Source: Desulfosporosinus cupriresistens
GTDB taxonomy: Bacteria; Bacillota; Desulfitobacteriia; Desulfitobacteriales; Desulfitobacteriaceae
Length of the DNA: 64,000 nt
Assembly (NCBI RefSeq): GCF_001707885.1
Contig: NZ_MASS01000005.1
Location: 1-64,000, forward strand
Direction: 5' to 3'
The translations under genes were made by a program, and so were the position numbers. This document shows, piece after piece, positions 24,334 to 33,577 of the stretch. Below the pieces are notes generated by a model, which was not told the DNA's origin, did no database searches, and worked only from the letters and a program-made list of their open reading frames with translations. How positions within the stretch are numbered: the first letter of the stretch is position 1; every line of letters begins with the position of its first letter.

Positions 24334-25917
24334 CTAAGCCGTGACATTAATCCGGTTGCTCTCTTCCTGTTCAAGAGAGGGGTTGGTGACTGACATTAGG
24401 TCTTCATCCTCATTAAGATTAGAGCCTTGCTTGAAAGTCCTTTGTGAAGCATCCCTTTGAGGATTCTTTTGCTGATCGCCACCTTGTCCCATTTGCAGCG
24501 AACCACAGTTCACACCCTGACTAGTAAGAGTGTGACGCAAATCCGAAAGTTGGTTCTGAAGAATCTGGCCAGTTGCTGCTTCAGAAGCGTGTACCTGTAG
24601 ATGGACCCGCCCATTCTCCCAGTGTATATTGATTTGGATTTTACCTAAATCTTCAGGATGCAGCTGAATGTCCAGTTGTTTCAAATCCTGAGACCTGCTC
24701 TTAACTTGCTCACGAAGTACGGTGGAAATCTGTTCCCATACCGGAATAGCGACTGTTTTTCCGTCTGCAAGGTTCACCGCAATCATGTTGCTTGCAACCC
24801 CAAAACCAGCGCTTGAATTCTGATTATTCACATCTTTTACCCCGGAAAGTTCACTGGAGTGGGTGTCCTCTCCCTCTTGTAAACCTACTCCAGCAGATTT
24901 CTGCTGAGAATTGGTAAGCAAGGCTGTATTTTTCGCTGGCATTTTGACGGTGTTAAAGTCAGTTTCCTTCAATTGTTTTATGAAGGGTTCCGAACTCCCT
25001 TGTATTTCATTCATTCGTTGAGACGCTTTTGCCTCGTTAGTCCCTTGACTTAGGATAGGGTTTAGGGCTGCTGCCAGCAACGTGACTGCCTTTGCCTTTA
25101 ACGCCGGGCTACCTGTACCAATCCCTGGGGTTAAATCGTCAAGCAACGATTGAATTTCTTTGCTTTCTAAATTTAAAGGATTCCCTTTGGGAGATGAAAC
25201 CAGATCGTCTTTAGCCACGTCGTCCGTAGCCGTCACCCACCCCTGAACAACCCTCATCATTTCCTGATAAAGATTCCGGTTTGGGGAGTTCTCTGAATCT
25301 TCCCTGCTTAATGGACTCCCTATTGGAGAGGCTTCTGAGATATCTCCAGAGAGTGCCCCTAAAAGATTTGCTATAACCTGTCTATATTTATCCAACTCCG
25401 TGATTCCAGGGTTAGCCCCCTGAGGTTTAGGCGTCGTCATCCCTGACTGCGCAGAAACCTCATCTGATACCAGAGAAAGTAGATTCAACATAGCTGATCC
25501 AAGATTGATGCCCGAAACAACGGGTGCCTTAGCCAAAGTTGAATTAGTAAGTGATAAATTCTCATCTCCCTGGCTCACAACGTCTCCGGAATTGGCCTCC
25601 TTGCCTGCCGGAAGATCACTCTGCAGCATAGGCTGCGAAACAAATGAAAGCGCAAAATTACCGTACCCTAGCATACTCTGATTCTGTACGCTTTGCACAG
25701 GATTATCAGTACTCTGTTTTTCTTCTGATTCTTGGCCTGCTGTAGAGGAGTTCTGCCCTTTCGAATCTGCGTGTAAATTCATAGAGCTACCAAGCATCGC
25801 AGCAAACGCTACAGCAGCGTCAGAGCTGTCTGCCACATCTTTTCCCTTAAGAGTTAGTGTCTTTTCCAATTTATTTCCACCCTTGAGGGTATCCGAAAGG
25901 ACATTAATACCCGCCAC
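24334..25917 (-). CDS. fliK: flagellar hook-length control protein FliK
   Basis: About 527 aa from the GTG at 25915-25917 (AGGAGG 8 nt upstream; the GTG at 25926 overlaps that site). Long low-complexity Ser/Asn/Gln-rich N-terminal region acting as a ruler, then a C-terminal Flg_hook domain (about 405-480) with LDIQLHPEDLGKIQINIHWE and ILQNQLSDLRHTL. FliK switches export from hook to filament. It is located between sigD and flgD. Confidence 0.87.
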   Translation of the reverse strand: MAGINVLSDTLKGGNKLEKTLTLKGKDVADSSDAAVAFAAMLGSSMNLHADSKGQNSSTAGQESEEKQSTDNPVQSVQNQSMLGYGNFALSFVSQPMLQSDLPAGKEANSGDVVSQGDENLSLTNSTLAKAPVVSGINLGSAMLNLLSLVSDEVSAQSGMTTPKPQGANPGITELDKYRQVIANLLGALSGDISEASPIGSPLSREDSENSPNRNLYQEMMRVVQGWVTATDDVAKDDLVSSPKGNPLNLESKEIQSLLDDLTPGIGTGSPALKAKAVTLLAAALNPILSQGTNEAKASQRMNEIQGSSEPFIKQLKETDFNTVKMPAKNTALLTNSQQKSAGVGLQEGEDTHSSELSGVKDVNNQNSSAGFGVASNMIAVNLADGKTVAIPVWEQISTVLREQVKSRSQDLKQLDIQLHPEDLGKIQINIHWENGRVHLQVHASEAATGQILQNQLSDLRHTLTSQGVNCGSLQMGQGGDQQKNPQRDASQRTFKQGSNLNEDEDLMSVTNPSLEQEESNRINVTA

Positions 25918-25991
25918 TTCTTTCACCTCCTACGTAGACTTCTATTGTCTATATCGGCAAAATCCTAATAAAACATTAGCACGATTATTTT

Positions 25992-26744
25992 CTACAGTAA
26001 ATTCTTCTTTTGACGGCTAAACCTGCTACGCAAGCGCAGGATCGCTTGAGAATGGAGTTGACAAATCCTAGATTCAGAGAGTTTTAAAACTGCTGCAATC
26101 TCTTTTAAGGTGAGTTCTTCTTGGTAATAAAGCGCAACCACTAACTTTTCTTTATCAGGCAATTTTTCCACGGCTTCAGCAAGGATCTTTTCTTGTTCCT
26201 CATTCTCTATCGCTTGAAACGCTTCTTGGGCTTCATGGTCCATGAGTAAATTAAGTGGCGTGCCGCTACTATCTCCTTCATGATCTGTGGTAGTTTCATC
26301 GAATGAGATCAGAGTTAAGAGCTGGGCTTGGGCTAGAACCCCTTCGATTTCCTTCACTTCTACCTTAAGTAAATCCGCCACTTCTTCCGCAGTGGCCACC
26401 CGTCCCAGCCGGTATTCCAATTCAACAAACCCATCTTGAACCCGTTTCACTTTCTGCCTTGCTGAATGAGGAACCCAATCCATAATTCGTAATCCATCAA
26501 TCATAGCTCCACGAATACGGATCGAAGCATACGTTTCGAATTTAACCCCCCGGGCGGCTTCGAACCGTTCCAAGGCATCCAGCAACCCAAAGACCCCATA
26601 GCCGATGAGATCATCCTCGTCAATATGAGGCGGAAGAGACATTGCTAAACGACCCGCAAGGCGCTTGACCATAGGCAAGTATCGTTCGATCTGTTCTTGT
26701 TTCAACGGTCCTCGCGAAGCAGATTCATAAGCTTTCGGTACCAA
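25992..26744 (-). CDS. sigD: RNA polymerase sigma factor for flagellar operon (SigD/FliA/WhiG)
   Basis: Protein of 250 aa from TTG, preceded by GGGAG about 6 nt upstream. Region 2 has EDDLIGYGVFGLLDALERFE and FETYASIRIRGAMIDGLRIM; region 4 ends LTLKEIAAVLKLSESRICQL. This is the flagellar sigma-28 type that reads late promoters such as those before flagellin, flaG and motA here. It is co-transcribed with the basal-body genes, and its anti-sigma FlgM is at 62057. A 7-bp repeat array (26763-26796) lies just upstream of its ribosome site. Confidence 0.93.
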   Translation of the reverse strand: MVPKAYESASRGPLKQEQIERYLPMVKRLAGRLAMSLPPHIDEDDLIGYGVFGLLDALERFEAARGVKFETYASIRIRGAMIDGLRIMDWVPHSARQKVKRVQDGFVELEYRLGRVATAEEVADLLKVEVKEIEGVLAQAQLLTLISFDETTTDHEGDSSGTPLNLLMDHEAQEAFQAIENEEQEKILAEAVEKLPDKEKLVVALYYQEELTLKEIAAVLKLSESRICQLHSQAILRLRSRFSRQKKNLL

Positions 26745-26762
26745 GTCTTACTCCCCCCCTAA

Positions 26763-26796
26763 TCGATGTTCGATATTCGATGTTCGTGGTTCGAAA
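26763..26796. repeat. TTCGNNN heptad array upstream of sigD
   Basis: Five units with 7-bp period: TCGATG, TTCGATA, TTCGATG, TTCGTGG, TTCGAAA. It ends 4-8 nt before the G-rich Shine-Dalgarno of sigD. Confidence 0.85.
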
Positions 26797-26926
26797 ATTG
26801 CAAACTAAAATGTCGCAAATCGTACATTTCGCTCCTTAACAAGGACAACTATACTTCAGATTAAGATTGAAGCTTCACTAAAATGAGTTTTCTTAATATA
26901 CTACGCCGAAATCTCAAAAGCAGTTG

Positions 26927-26946
26927 TTCGAATATCGAACCTCGAA
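26927..26946. repeat. inverted partner of heptad array (before sigD)
   Basis: TTCGAATATCGAACCTCGAA; the reverse complement contains TTCGATA and TTCGAGG units. It abuts the stop codon (26947-26949) of the membrane protein gene and is inverted relative to 26763-26796. Confidence 0.75.
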
Positions 26947-27339
26947 TTATTCCCAGCCCATACGGCGCACTATTTCCGCTTGTCGCTCACTGTCCGGCAG
27001 TCCTGCGCTTAAATCCTGATCAACCTGGCCTGGAAATCTTGAGTCTTGTACCGGTGACGTGTGGAGTTGATCATCTCCGACAGAGATATCAATAAACCCT
27101 CCCCGCCCGGAATCCGAATGCTCATCTTCGGGTTTTGGGGGTGCAGTCCTTTCAAACAAGCTATAAGTTCCGACCATTAAGAGATATATAACCCCAAATG
27201 AAACCCCAGCCCTAACAATTAAGTCGAAGATCCTCACCCCATTGAGCCAGCTAAGTAACACAACAATAAACGTTGTTATTATGGCAAGACGCAAAGCCCA
27301 GACCTGAAACAGTTTACTTTCACTATGTTGAACGGACAT
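26947..27339 (-). CDS. hypothetical membrane protein in flagellar operon
   Basis: About 130 aa from an ATG at 27337-27339 that overlaps the cheD stop (TGATG), with AAGGTGA upstream. Two membrane segments (about 17-36 and 41-62) precede a polar, Asp/Glu/Pro-rich C-terminal tail of about 65 residues. No known family recognised; it holds the place between cheD and sigD. A scaffold or regulator role would be guesswork. The stop sits at the edge of a repeat array. Confidence 0.7.
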   Translation of the reverse strand: MSVQHSESKLFQVWALRLAIITTFIVVLLSWLNGVRIFDLIVRAGVSFGVIYLLMVGTYSLFERTAPPKPEDEHSDSGRGGFIDISVGDDQLHTSPVQDSRFPGQVDQDLSAGLPDSERQAEIVRRMGWE

Positions 27340-27821
27340 CAAATCACCTTTTCGCCATGCTTAATTGTTCGAATACGCAATTCCCCGGTCCCAACATCAA
27401 AATGAATTGTGCGCCCAAAACTTCCTCCGATATCAGCAATCAGAAGCGGAATTCCATTTTTCTTCAATTCTTGCTCTACAGCTTCGGCATTGCGTTCCCC
27501 GATCTTAAGAACTGGGGGTTTTCCTGGAAAAGAAAACATCTGAGCGCCACCTGCCATTTTCGCTCTCAGACGAGAACTCACTGCTCCCATACTAGCAATC
27601 TCTTGAAGTAATAACACAAGAGCAGTATCTGCATATTTTGCCGGATTTCCCCCTAAACTCCCACTAGCTGACGGAAGCATAATGTGAGCCATCCCCCCTA
27701 CTTTCAGATGCGGGTCATGAATGCAAATACCAATACAAGAGCCTAACCCGGCAGTTAACAAAATATCAGGAGATCTGGCCGTTTTAAAATCAGCCATCCC
27801 GACACTGATCACACCATTCAT
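27339..27821 (-). CDS. cheD: chemoreceptor glutamine deamidase CheD
   Basis: Protein of 160 aa. Active-site cysteine in LTAGLGSCIGICIHDP (about residue 29) and histidine in VGGMAHIMLP (about 46), with the GGAQMF loop later. CheD deamidates receptor glutamines and also stimulates CheC. It overlaps cheC by 4 nt and the downstream membrane gene by 1 nt. Confidence 0.92.
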   Translation of the reverse strand: MNGVISVGMADFKTARSPDILLTAGLGSCIGICIHDPHLKVGGMAHIMLPSASGSLGGNPAKYADTALVLLLQEIASMGAVSSRLRAKMAGGAQMFSFPGKPPVLKIGERNAEAVEQELKKNGIPLLIADIGGSFGRTIHFDVGTGELRIRTIKHGEKVI

Positions 27822-28414
27822 ACTCCTATTGCTCCTAACAACTTTTTTAAGGACCCATCGTCTGGTAAAAAGATAAATTGCCCTTTAATCTTAGGGATTC
27901 CAGAGAGCTGCGTATCGATAAACAACACCGTGTCGTCAAGTAAGCCCTCTTCAAGAAAAATAGCATCTAAACTCGCCCCAATCATATCCACTGCTAACGC
28001 GGGCACGGAAGGCTGAAGGGGAATTCCCGAAAATTGGCTTAAGGAAATTAGAAAAGAGCTAACTAAGATGTTCCCAACTTCTTTCAAAGCCGATTGAGCC
28101 ATCTCATTAGTATATAGATCCAGTGGTTCATCCATCCCAAACAGAGCTTGAACCACGATCTCAGCACTTTCTATTGGAAAGAAAAAAACAGCTTTTCCCG
28201 GAGCCTCCCCTTCAACTTTCACATAGATTGTAGCTTGAGGCGTATCAAGTTGACCTACTATGATGGAGACCTGTTCGAAGGGTACCGCCCAAACTTTTGG
28301 TACTGACATCTCAATCCTGCGTTGCAAAAGGGTGGACAAGGCTGTTGCCGCATGGCCTGACCCGATATTTCCGACTTCACGCAAGGCGTCAAGTTGGAAC
28401 TGTGTAATCTCCAT
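27818..28414 (-). CDS. cheC: CheY-P phosphatase CheC
   Basis: Protein of 198 aa with two phosphatase motifs (E-x2-N): LREVGNIGSGHAATALSTLL (about 11-30) and LKEVGNILVSSFLISLSQFS (about 108-127). CheC removes phosphate from CheY-P and binds CheD. It follows the PilZ gene by 3 nt. No strong ribosome site; coupling with the upstream gene is likely. Confidence 0.9.
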   Translation of the reverse strand: MEITQFQLDALREVGNIGSGHAATALSTLLQRRIEMSVPKVWAVPFEQVSIIVGQLDTPQATIYVKVEGEAPGKAVFFFPIESAEIVVQALFGMDEPLDLYTNEMAQSALKEVGNILVSSFLISLSQFSGIPLQPSVPALAVDMIGASLDAIFLEEGLLDDTVLFIDTQLSGIPKIKGQFIFLPDDGSLKKLLGAIGV

Positions 28415-28417
28415 TTT

Positions 28418-29068
28418 TTATACCAACCCTTTCTTACGCATCGCCCTTTGGATATCAAAGACGCAGCGAATGACTCGATCTCGATCTCTCTCTAGGATCT
28501 CATGGAATTCTGTTGAAATACAGTATCGCTGGGGTTTGCTATCTTCTAGCTTTTCAGCCCGGCAAACAAGAACCGGGGCCCGCAAATCTCCGTTTGGCAA
28601 ACCTACCTGAAAATAGAGTATCGATCTATTTTCCACACATTCCTCCGTCAAAAAGCGAATACCTCCACCACTTAAGTCGAGCATAGTTCCTTTATAACTG
28701 TCACTAAGACCCTCTTTGGTCACTGTTTGAAAGGTAATCGGGTAGAGAGCTGGAACTCGGACATAATTGCGGCGTTGGACCTTTAATATAGAATCCGGCA
28801 GCTCAAGAACAAATAAATGAATCGGAGCTGCAATTCGTTGCATAATCCTAGCCACAAACGAGTAGGCCGACACTTCATCCCAAAATATTAGTTTCACTTT
28901 TGTCCCTTCGCGCAGAGGGACCACCTCACCATGTTCGAACGGAGCGCCAACTGACAGAAGTCTTTCTCCCACCTCTTCAATTCGCGTCCGATATTTTCCT
29001 TCGTACTCGCCTTCCTGTACAATAAGCTCAGCTATCAGCCCAGGCAAAAGCTTCTTCTTATACGTCAA
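28418..29068 (-). CDS. c-di-GMP-binding flagellar brake protein (YcgR-like, PilZ)
   Basis: About 216 aa. Start chosen at TTG 29066-29068 with AGGGGTG upstream; a GTG three codons earlier overlaps the site. N-terminal YcgR-type beta domain (about 1-95), then the PilZ domain starting RRNYVRVPALYPITF (c-di-GMP-binding RxxxR variant) with LDLSGGGIRF (D/NxSxxG). It should slow or stop the motor when c-di-GMP is high. A heptad array (29084-29116) lies immediately upstream. With the riboswitch at 13.1 kb it is the second c-di-GMP output in the window. Confidence 0.88.
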   Translation of the reverse strand: MTYKKKLLPGLIAELIVQEGEYEGKYRTRIEEVGERLLSVGAPFEHGEVVPLREGTKVKLIFWDEVSAYSFVARIMQRIAAPIHLFVLELPDSILKVQRRNYVRVPALYPITFQTVTKEGLSDSYKGTMLDLSGGGIRFLTEECVENRSILYFQVGLPNGDLRAPVLVCRAEKLEDSKPQRYCISTEFHEILERDRDRVIRCVFDIQRAMRKKGLV

Positions 29069-29083
29069 ATCAATCACCCCTTT

Positions 29084-29116
29084 TTCGAAGTTCGATATTC
29101 GAAGTTCGTGGTTCGA
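29084..29116. repeat. TTCGNNN heptad array upstream of pilZ gene
   Basis: Units TTCGAAG, TTCGATA, TTCGAAG, TTCGTGG, TTCGA at a 7-bp period, ending a few nt before the Shine-Dalgarno of the YcgR-like gene. No inverted partner was seen in this gap. Confidence 0.8.
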
Positions 29117-29201
29117 CTATTGATTATGTTCCTAGATAAGATCATCTAAAGATGCATCTAAAGCGAGTTTCCCTTAAGTGAATACTGATGTACTCTTAAA
29201 A

Positions 29202-30056
29202 CTAACGTAATAGCTTACTCAAGAACCCCCGGATTCCGCCCGCTTGTCGAGGCGGTCTAAGATAAATCCCCGCAACTGTACCAGCAATCCACTGAATACA
29301 ACGATAGGCTGGACTTTCAGGATAACTAATTCCCAGTGGTTCCTGCTGCATGACGGAGCGCCCCATGAGCGAGTCATCGTAAACCCAACCCATCAAATCA
29401 ATCGACCCGTGTAAGAATTTGCGCACTGCAATTTCCAACCTTTTAAACGTCGCCCAGGCGTCTGCTTCTGTCCGTACCCGGTTAATAACCACATGAATCG
29501 GTACCTCGCCGACTTCTTTCTTCAAAGTTTTAAGTAAACCATAGGCATCCATTAACGCCGTAGGTTCCGGAGTGGTCACCATAATGATGTCATCCGCAGC
29601 CCGCAAAAAATTCGTCACTATATTCCCCAGCCCCGCCCCTGTATCAATAATCAATAGATCGGTCATTTTCTCCAGCCGTCCGAGATTGACTATGACATTC
29701 GATAATCTATCCCGTTCTAAATTCGCAAGCTCTTGAACACCAGACCCCCCCGGTATGATCCCTATACCTCGAGGACCGGTAAGCAGAATCTGTTCAATTG
29801 TCTTTTCTCCAGACAATAAATGCTCAATCGTATACCGTGCAGTAAGGCCAAAGGCAATATCTACGTTCGCGAGGCCCAAATCTCCATCGAGAATAACAAT
29901 GCGTTGTCCATATTCAGCGAGCGCTAAGGCCAGGTTAACCGTGAAATTAGTTTTGCCCACGCCCCCTTTGCCGCTGGTTACGGCAATAACTCGCATTTTG
30001 TTATTGTTTTTTTCTCTATTGACCAACTCGCGCAATTCGCTCGCTTGATCATGCAT
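29202..30056 (-). CDS. flhG: MinD-like ATPase FlhG (YlxH)
   Basis: Protein of 284 aa. Deviant Walker A motif TSGKGGVGKTNFTVNLALAL (about 27-46), DGDLGLANVDIAFGL and IIDTGAGLG. FlhG regulates flagellar number and position, acting on FlhF and C-ring assembly. The ATG overlaps flhF by 8 nt. Confidence 0.92.
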   Translation of the reverse strand: MHDQASELRELVNREKNNNKMRVIAVTSGKGGVGKTNFTVNLALALAEYGQRIVILDGDLGLANVDIAFGLTARYTIEHLLSGEKTIEQILLTGPRGIGIIPGGSGVQELANLERDRLSNVIVNLGRLEKMTDLLIIDTGAGLGNIVTNFLRAADDIIMVTTPEPTALMDAYGLLKTLKKEVGEVPIHVVINRVRTEADAWATFKRLEIAVRKFLHGSIDLMGWVYDDSLMGRSVMQQEPLGISYPESPAYRCIQWIAGTVAGIYLRPPRQAGGIRGFLSKLLR

Positions 30057-31209
30057 TAGGCATCTCCTCCCCTAACGCATAGTAAGCCAAACGACTCGGC
30101 GTCGCGGCATCAATGTCGTCCGGGACATTCTGGCCGTTCGTTAAATAGGCCGTGGGGATTGTTGTCTGTTCCAAGAGATTGATTATGGATCCTGCACTCA
30201 ATGTTTCATCTAACTTTGTAAAGATAAGATGTGTGGCGAGGGCTTCGAAACGTTTATAGATCTGAAGTTGATCGGAGGATTGCGTTGTTGCGCTCATAAC
30301 AAGCATTGTGAAATCCGGTTTTGCTTTATCCAAAAAGGCACGTAATTCAGACATATGTAACTCGTGGTTGGGGCTTCGTCCTGCTGTATCTATAAAGATA
30401 AGTTCTTTATCCGCATGAAAATCGAGCGCCTCGCGTAATCCCGAAGGAGTCATCACGACTTCAACGGGTACCCCGATAATTTCGCCAAACGTCTTAAGTT
30501 GCTCCACTGCAGCAACTCGATATGTATCTGCCGTAATCAAAGCGACTTTGCGTTTATCAACAATACTAAATCCGGCCGCAAGTTTGCCGATTGTTGTCGT
30601 TTTACCCACTCCGGTGGGCCCGACCAAAGCGACAATCCGTGGCTTCTCAAGCCCTGGCTGTATCAACCCTGTCTGTCCGCATATTTGGCGAACATTTGCT
30701 TCAATCCGAGCGTACACCTGGAGATCATCGCCCCACTCAACTTCAGGCAGAGTTTTTTGCACTTGGCGTATCAGACACTTAACCAAGTTTTTATTTACTC
30801 CTCTGTTCTGTAAATGATCCGCCCATCTTTGAAGAATCGGAGGCCAATTACTTTTCTCTTCTCCGAGTCCTTCGATATGTTTATTCATTTTCTCCAGCAT
30901 CAGACGCATATGCTGAAGTTCATCCTGAATGTCTCCGGATGGACCTTTGGTATCAGACACTGGCTCAGTACCTGGGAGCTTTACATCCTTGACATGATAC
31001 GCATAATTAGGCGTTGGGGGTTTCACTGCTGCCACTGGATTTTCTTCAATAGCCGCTGTGATTTCCACTTTCAGTCTTCCAAATAAACCCAGAAAACCTC
31101 CTTCTCTGAACTCACGTGTCTGAAGGATGACCGCTTCTGACCCCAATTCCCGCTTCACTTTTCCCATGGTTTCGGCCACATTATCACCAACGAAACGCCT
31201 AACTCGCAC
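30049..31209 (-). CDS. flhF: flagellar GTPase FlhF
   Basis: Protein of 386 aa with GTG start inside the flhA end (11-nt overlap). N-terminal B domain (MRVRRFVGDNVAETMGKVKR), middle coiled part, and C-terminal SRP-type GTPase with ALVGPTGVGKTTTIGKLAAG (near 190), ALITADTYRVAAVEQL and FIDTAGRSP. FlhF places flagella. It sits in the usual flhA-flhF-flhG order. Confidence 0.93.
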   Translation of the reverse strand: MRVRRFVGDNVAETMGKVKRELGSEAVILQTREFREGGFLGLFGRLKVEITAAIEENPVAAVKPPTPNYAYHVKDVKLPGTEPVSDTKGPSGDIQDELQHMRLMLEKMNKHIEGLGEEKSNWPPILQRWADHLQNRGVNKNLVKCLIRQVQKTLPEVEWGDDLQVYARIEANVRQICGQTGLIQPGLEKPRIVALVGPTGVGKTTTIGKLAAGFSIVDKRKVALITADTYRVAAVEQLKTFGEIIGVPVEVVMTPSGLREALDFHADKELIFIDTAGRSPNHELHMSELRAFLDKAKPDFTMLVMSATTQSSDQLQIYKRFEALATHLIFTKLDETLSAGSIINLLEQTTIPTAYLTNGQNVPDDIDAATPSRLAYYALGEEMPNA

Positions 31210-33268
31210 GATTCATCCCCACCATTCCTACAGCTTGGATTTGTACTCCTTGGACTAACTCATTATATGAAAGAACCATAAGTTGTGGGAGTTGACGCTC
31301 CGTAACTCGTTTCAAATTGATTCTCACCAGCGGAGCACAAACAATTACTGGTGTAAACCCTTTAAGCGTAACCTTTTCGATCTCTCGTGTAAGATTTTGC
31401 ACGAGCACTTGTAACATCTTCGGATCAAGCGCTAAAAAAGTGCCATAATCGGACGGTTGAATACTGTCGAGAATCTGCTGTTCAATCTGAGGATCTAGGG
31501 TGATCACCGGTAAAGTTTTATCTTTACCGACGAGCGGTTGTAAGATTTGACGAGCTAACGCCTGCCGGACATGTTCAGTCAAACGGTCCAAATCTTTTGT
31601 GCCTTGGGCCTGATCGGCAAGAGTTTCGAGAATCGACACCATGTCCCGTATCGAGACCCTCTCACGCAGCAGGTTCGCTAGAACCTTCTGCACTTGGCCC
31701 AAGCTTAGTAGATCTGGGATTAATTCATCCACCACAGCAGGAGCTTGTTCCTTAGCATGGTCAATAAGAGATTTAACATCTTGACGATTGAGGATCTCCC
31801 AAGCCTGAGTTTTGATTACTTCTGTGATGTGTGTCGCCAGAACGGTCGGAGCATCTACTACCATCCACCCGCTCAGTTCCGCCTGTTCTCGGTACATCGC
31901 ATTGATCCACTTAGCATCCAGCCCGAAGGCGGGCTCTTTTGTAGGAGTGCCCGGTATGCTATCATCGTCAAACCCACTGCTCATGGCCATGTAGTGGTCG
32001 GCCAGAATTTCACCTGTAGCAATTTCTGAGCCTCGTATTTTGATAATATATTGGTTTGGCTGCAGATTCATATTGTCGCGTACCCGTATCACTGGAACAA
32101 TAAATCCCAGCTCGCTGGCTATTTGACGCCGGATAAGAACAATCCGATCCAGCAAATCTCCTCCTTGCTGAACATCGACTAAGGCGATCAGCGCATAACC
32201 CAGTTCGAGTTCCATATGGTCAATATACAAAAGGTTTAAGACATTTTCTGGTTTCTTGCTTTCTTCAATCTCCGATTCTCGAGCAGCCGCCGTCTCCTCG
32301 ACAACCGATACCTTGGAGTTTCGTTGCAACATAACTCCTGCAGCGATTAAAGCAGCAGCAACGAGTAACATTGGCACTGGCGGTAAACCGAGAACAGCCA
32401 ACAAGGTTAATACACCCGCTGTGATGAACAAGGCCTTGGGATTTCGAAACAGTTGTTTAGCTAAATCATTGCCTAAATTGCTTTCCGAAGCTGCCCGGGT
32501 AACAACTAGACCCGTAGCGGTAGAGATCAGGAGCGCCGGAATCTGAGAAACAAGTCCCTCCCCGATCGTTAGCAAGGTATATTTGTGGAGAGCGTCAAGC
32601 AAAGGCATCCCCTGCATTACGACACCAGCAATGAACCCTCCAATAATATTAATGAATAAAATGATAATAGCAGCAATGGCATCCCCTTTAACAAACTTAG
32701 TCGAACCATCCATTGCTCCATAAAAATCCGCTTCCTGTTGAATCGCTTTACGACGATCACGAGCCTGCTGTTCGGTTATCATGCCCGCATTGAGGTCAGC
32801 ATCAATCGACATTTGCTTTCCCGGCATTGCATCCAAGGTAAAACGCGCCGCAACTTCGGAAACACGCTCTGCCCCTTTGGTGATCACGATAAATTGAACA
32901 AGGACCAAGATAATAAAGATAATAAAACCTACGACCGGATTTCCTCGAATGACAAATTCTCCAAACTGCTGAATGACCAGTCCAGCATGGCCGTCAAGGA
33001 GAATAAGACGGGTAGCTGAGACGTTCAACGACAAACGAAACAACGTTAGAGTTAGCAAAAGTGAAGGTAGAGCCGAAAATTCCAACGGGTCTTGGGCAAA
33101 CACTGCCAACATCATCGTTAGAACCGATGCCGTAATATTCAAAGTAATTAAGATATCCAGAAACCCTGCGGGCAAAGGAACAACCATCATGACCACGATA
33201 CCCACAATCCCCATTGCGGCTATAATGTCTGTATTATCTAGTAGTTTACGTTTCAACAAGATGGCCAT
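31199..33268 (-). CDS. flhA: flagellar export gate protein FlhA
   Basis: 689 aa from the ATG at 33266-33268 (MAILLKRKLLDNTDIIAAMG) with AGGAGG 7 nt upstream; the in-frame extension to 33325 only reads into a repeat element. About eight membrane helices in the first 320 residues with the FHIPEP-like segment (KGAERVSEVAARFTLDAMPG, then KQMSIDADLNAG), then the cytosolic export domain. FlhA forms the nonameric ring that docks substrates. The flhB-flhA gap is 388 bp and holds element A copy 3. Confidence 0.95.
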   Translation of the reverse strand: MAILLKRKLLDNTDIIAAMGIVGIVVMMVVPLPAGFLDILITLNITASVLTMMLAVFAQDPLEFSALPSLLLTLTLFRLSLNVSATRLILLDGHAGLVIQQFGEFVIRGNPVVGFIIFIILVLVQFIVITKGAERVSEVAARFTLDAMPGKQMSIDADLNAGMITEQQARDRRKAIQQEADFYGAMDGSTKFVKGDAIAAIIILFINIIGGFIAGVVMQGMPLLDALHKYTLLTIGEGLVSQIPALLISTATGLVVTRAASESNLGNDLAKQLFRNPKALFITAGVLTLLAVLGLPPVPMLLVAAALIAAGVMLQRNSKVSVVEETAAARESEIEESKKPENVLNLLYIDHMELELGYALIALVDVQQGGDLLDRIVLIRRQIASELGFIVPVIRVRDNMNLQPNQYIIKIRGSEIATGEILADHYMAMSSGFDDDSIPGTPTKEPAFGLDAKWINAMYREQAELSGWMVVDAPTVLATHITEVIKTQAWEILNRQDVKSLIDHAKEQAPAVVDELIPDLLSLGQVQKVLANLLRERVSIRDMVSILETLADQAQGTKDLDRLTEHVRQALARQILQPLVGKDKTLPVITLDPQIEQQILDSIQPSDYGTFLALDPKMLQVLVQNLTREIEKVTLKGFTPVIVCAPLVRINLKRVTERQLPQLMVLSYNELVQGVQIQAVGMVGMNRAS

Positions 33269-33306
33269 TGGTGTTCCTCCTTTTAAGTTTGCCTTGCCTC
33301 TTGGCG

Positions 33307-33498
33307 GGAGGAAGTTTCTCTGCACGTTCGCACAAGCTGCATTCGCTATTCACTTGAGGCTAAAGCTAAAACGCAAAACCTCTGGGCTTTCTGCATGTGA
33401 ACTGTTGCGTTTCTTAACGCTTTAACCTCCGCGCTCATTGACGCGAATTCCACTAAAGCGCTCTCTAAGCAGAGAAACTTCCTCTGGCTTGGGTCGAC
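33307..33498 (-). repeat. inverted-repeat element A, copy 3 (with leader)
   Basis: Element 33307-33484 bounded by GAGGAAGTTTCTCTGC / GCAGAGAAACTTCCTC, with leader GTCGACCCAAGCCAG (33484-33498) on the minus strand. The element is 178 bp, like copy 1. Compared with copies 1-2 the outer arms read TCTCTGC instead of TCTTAGC on both sides; the inner stem is GAGGTTAAAGC / GCTTTAGCCTC instead of GTCGATAAGGC / GCCTTAGCGAC; the loop with GTTCACATGCAG and GCCCAGAGG is unchanged. It interrupts the flhB-flhA junction. Confidence 0.85.
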
Positions 33499-33577
33499 GG
33501 GATTAGGCTGTTCTTGATGCGTCGTCTGGGCTCAGCTACGGGTGGGACAGTTTTTTGTTGCATTTCAAGGGAGTGTG

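Noticed and set aside
33269..33325. N-terminal extension of FlhA
   Set aside because: Only translates the end of element A; the AGGAGG site supports the ATG at 33268.
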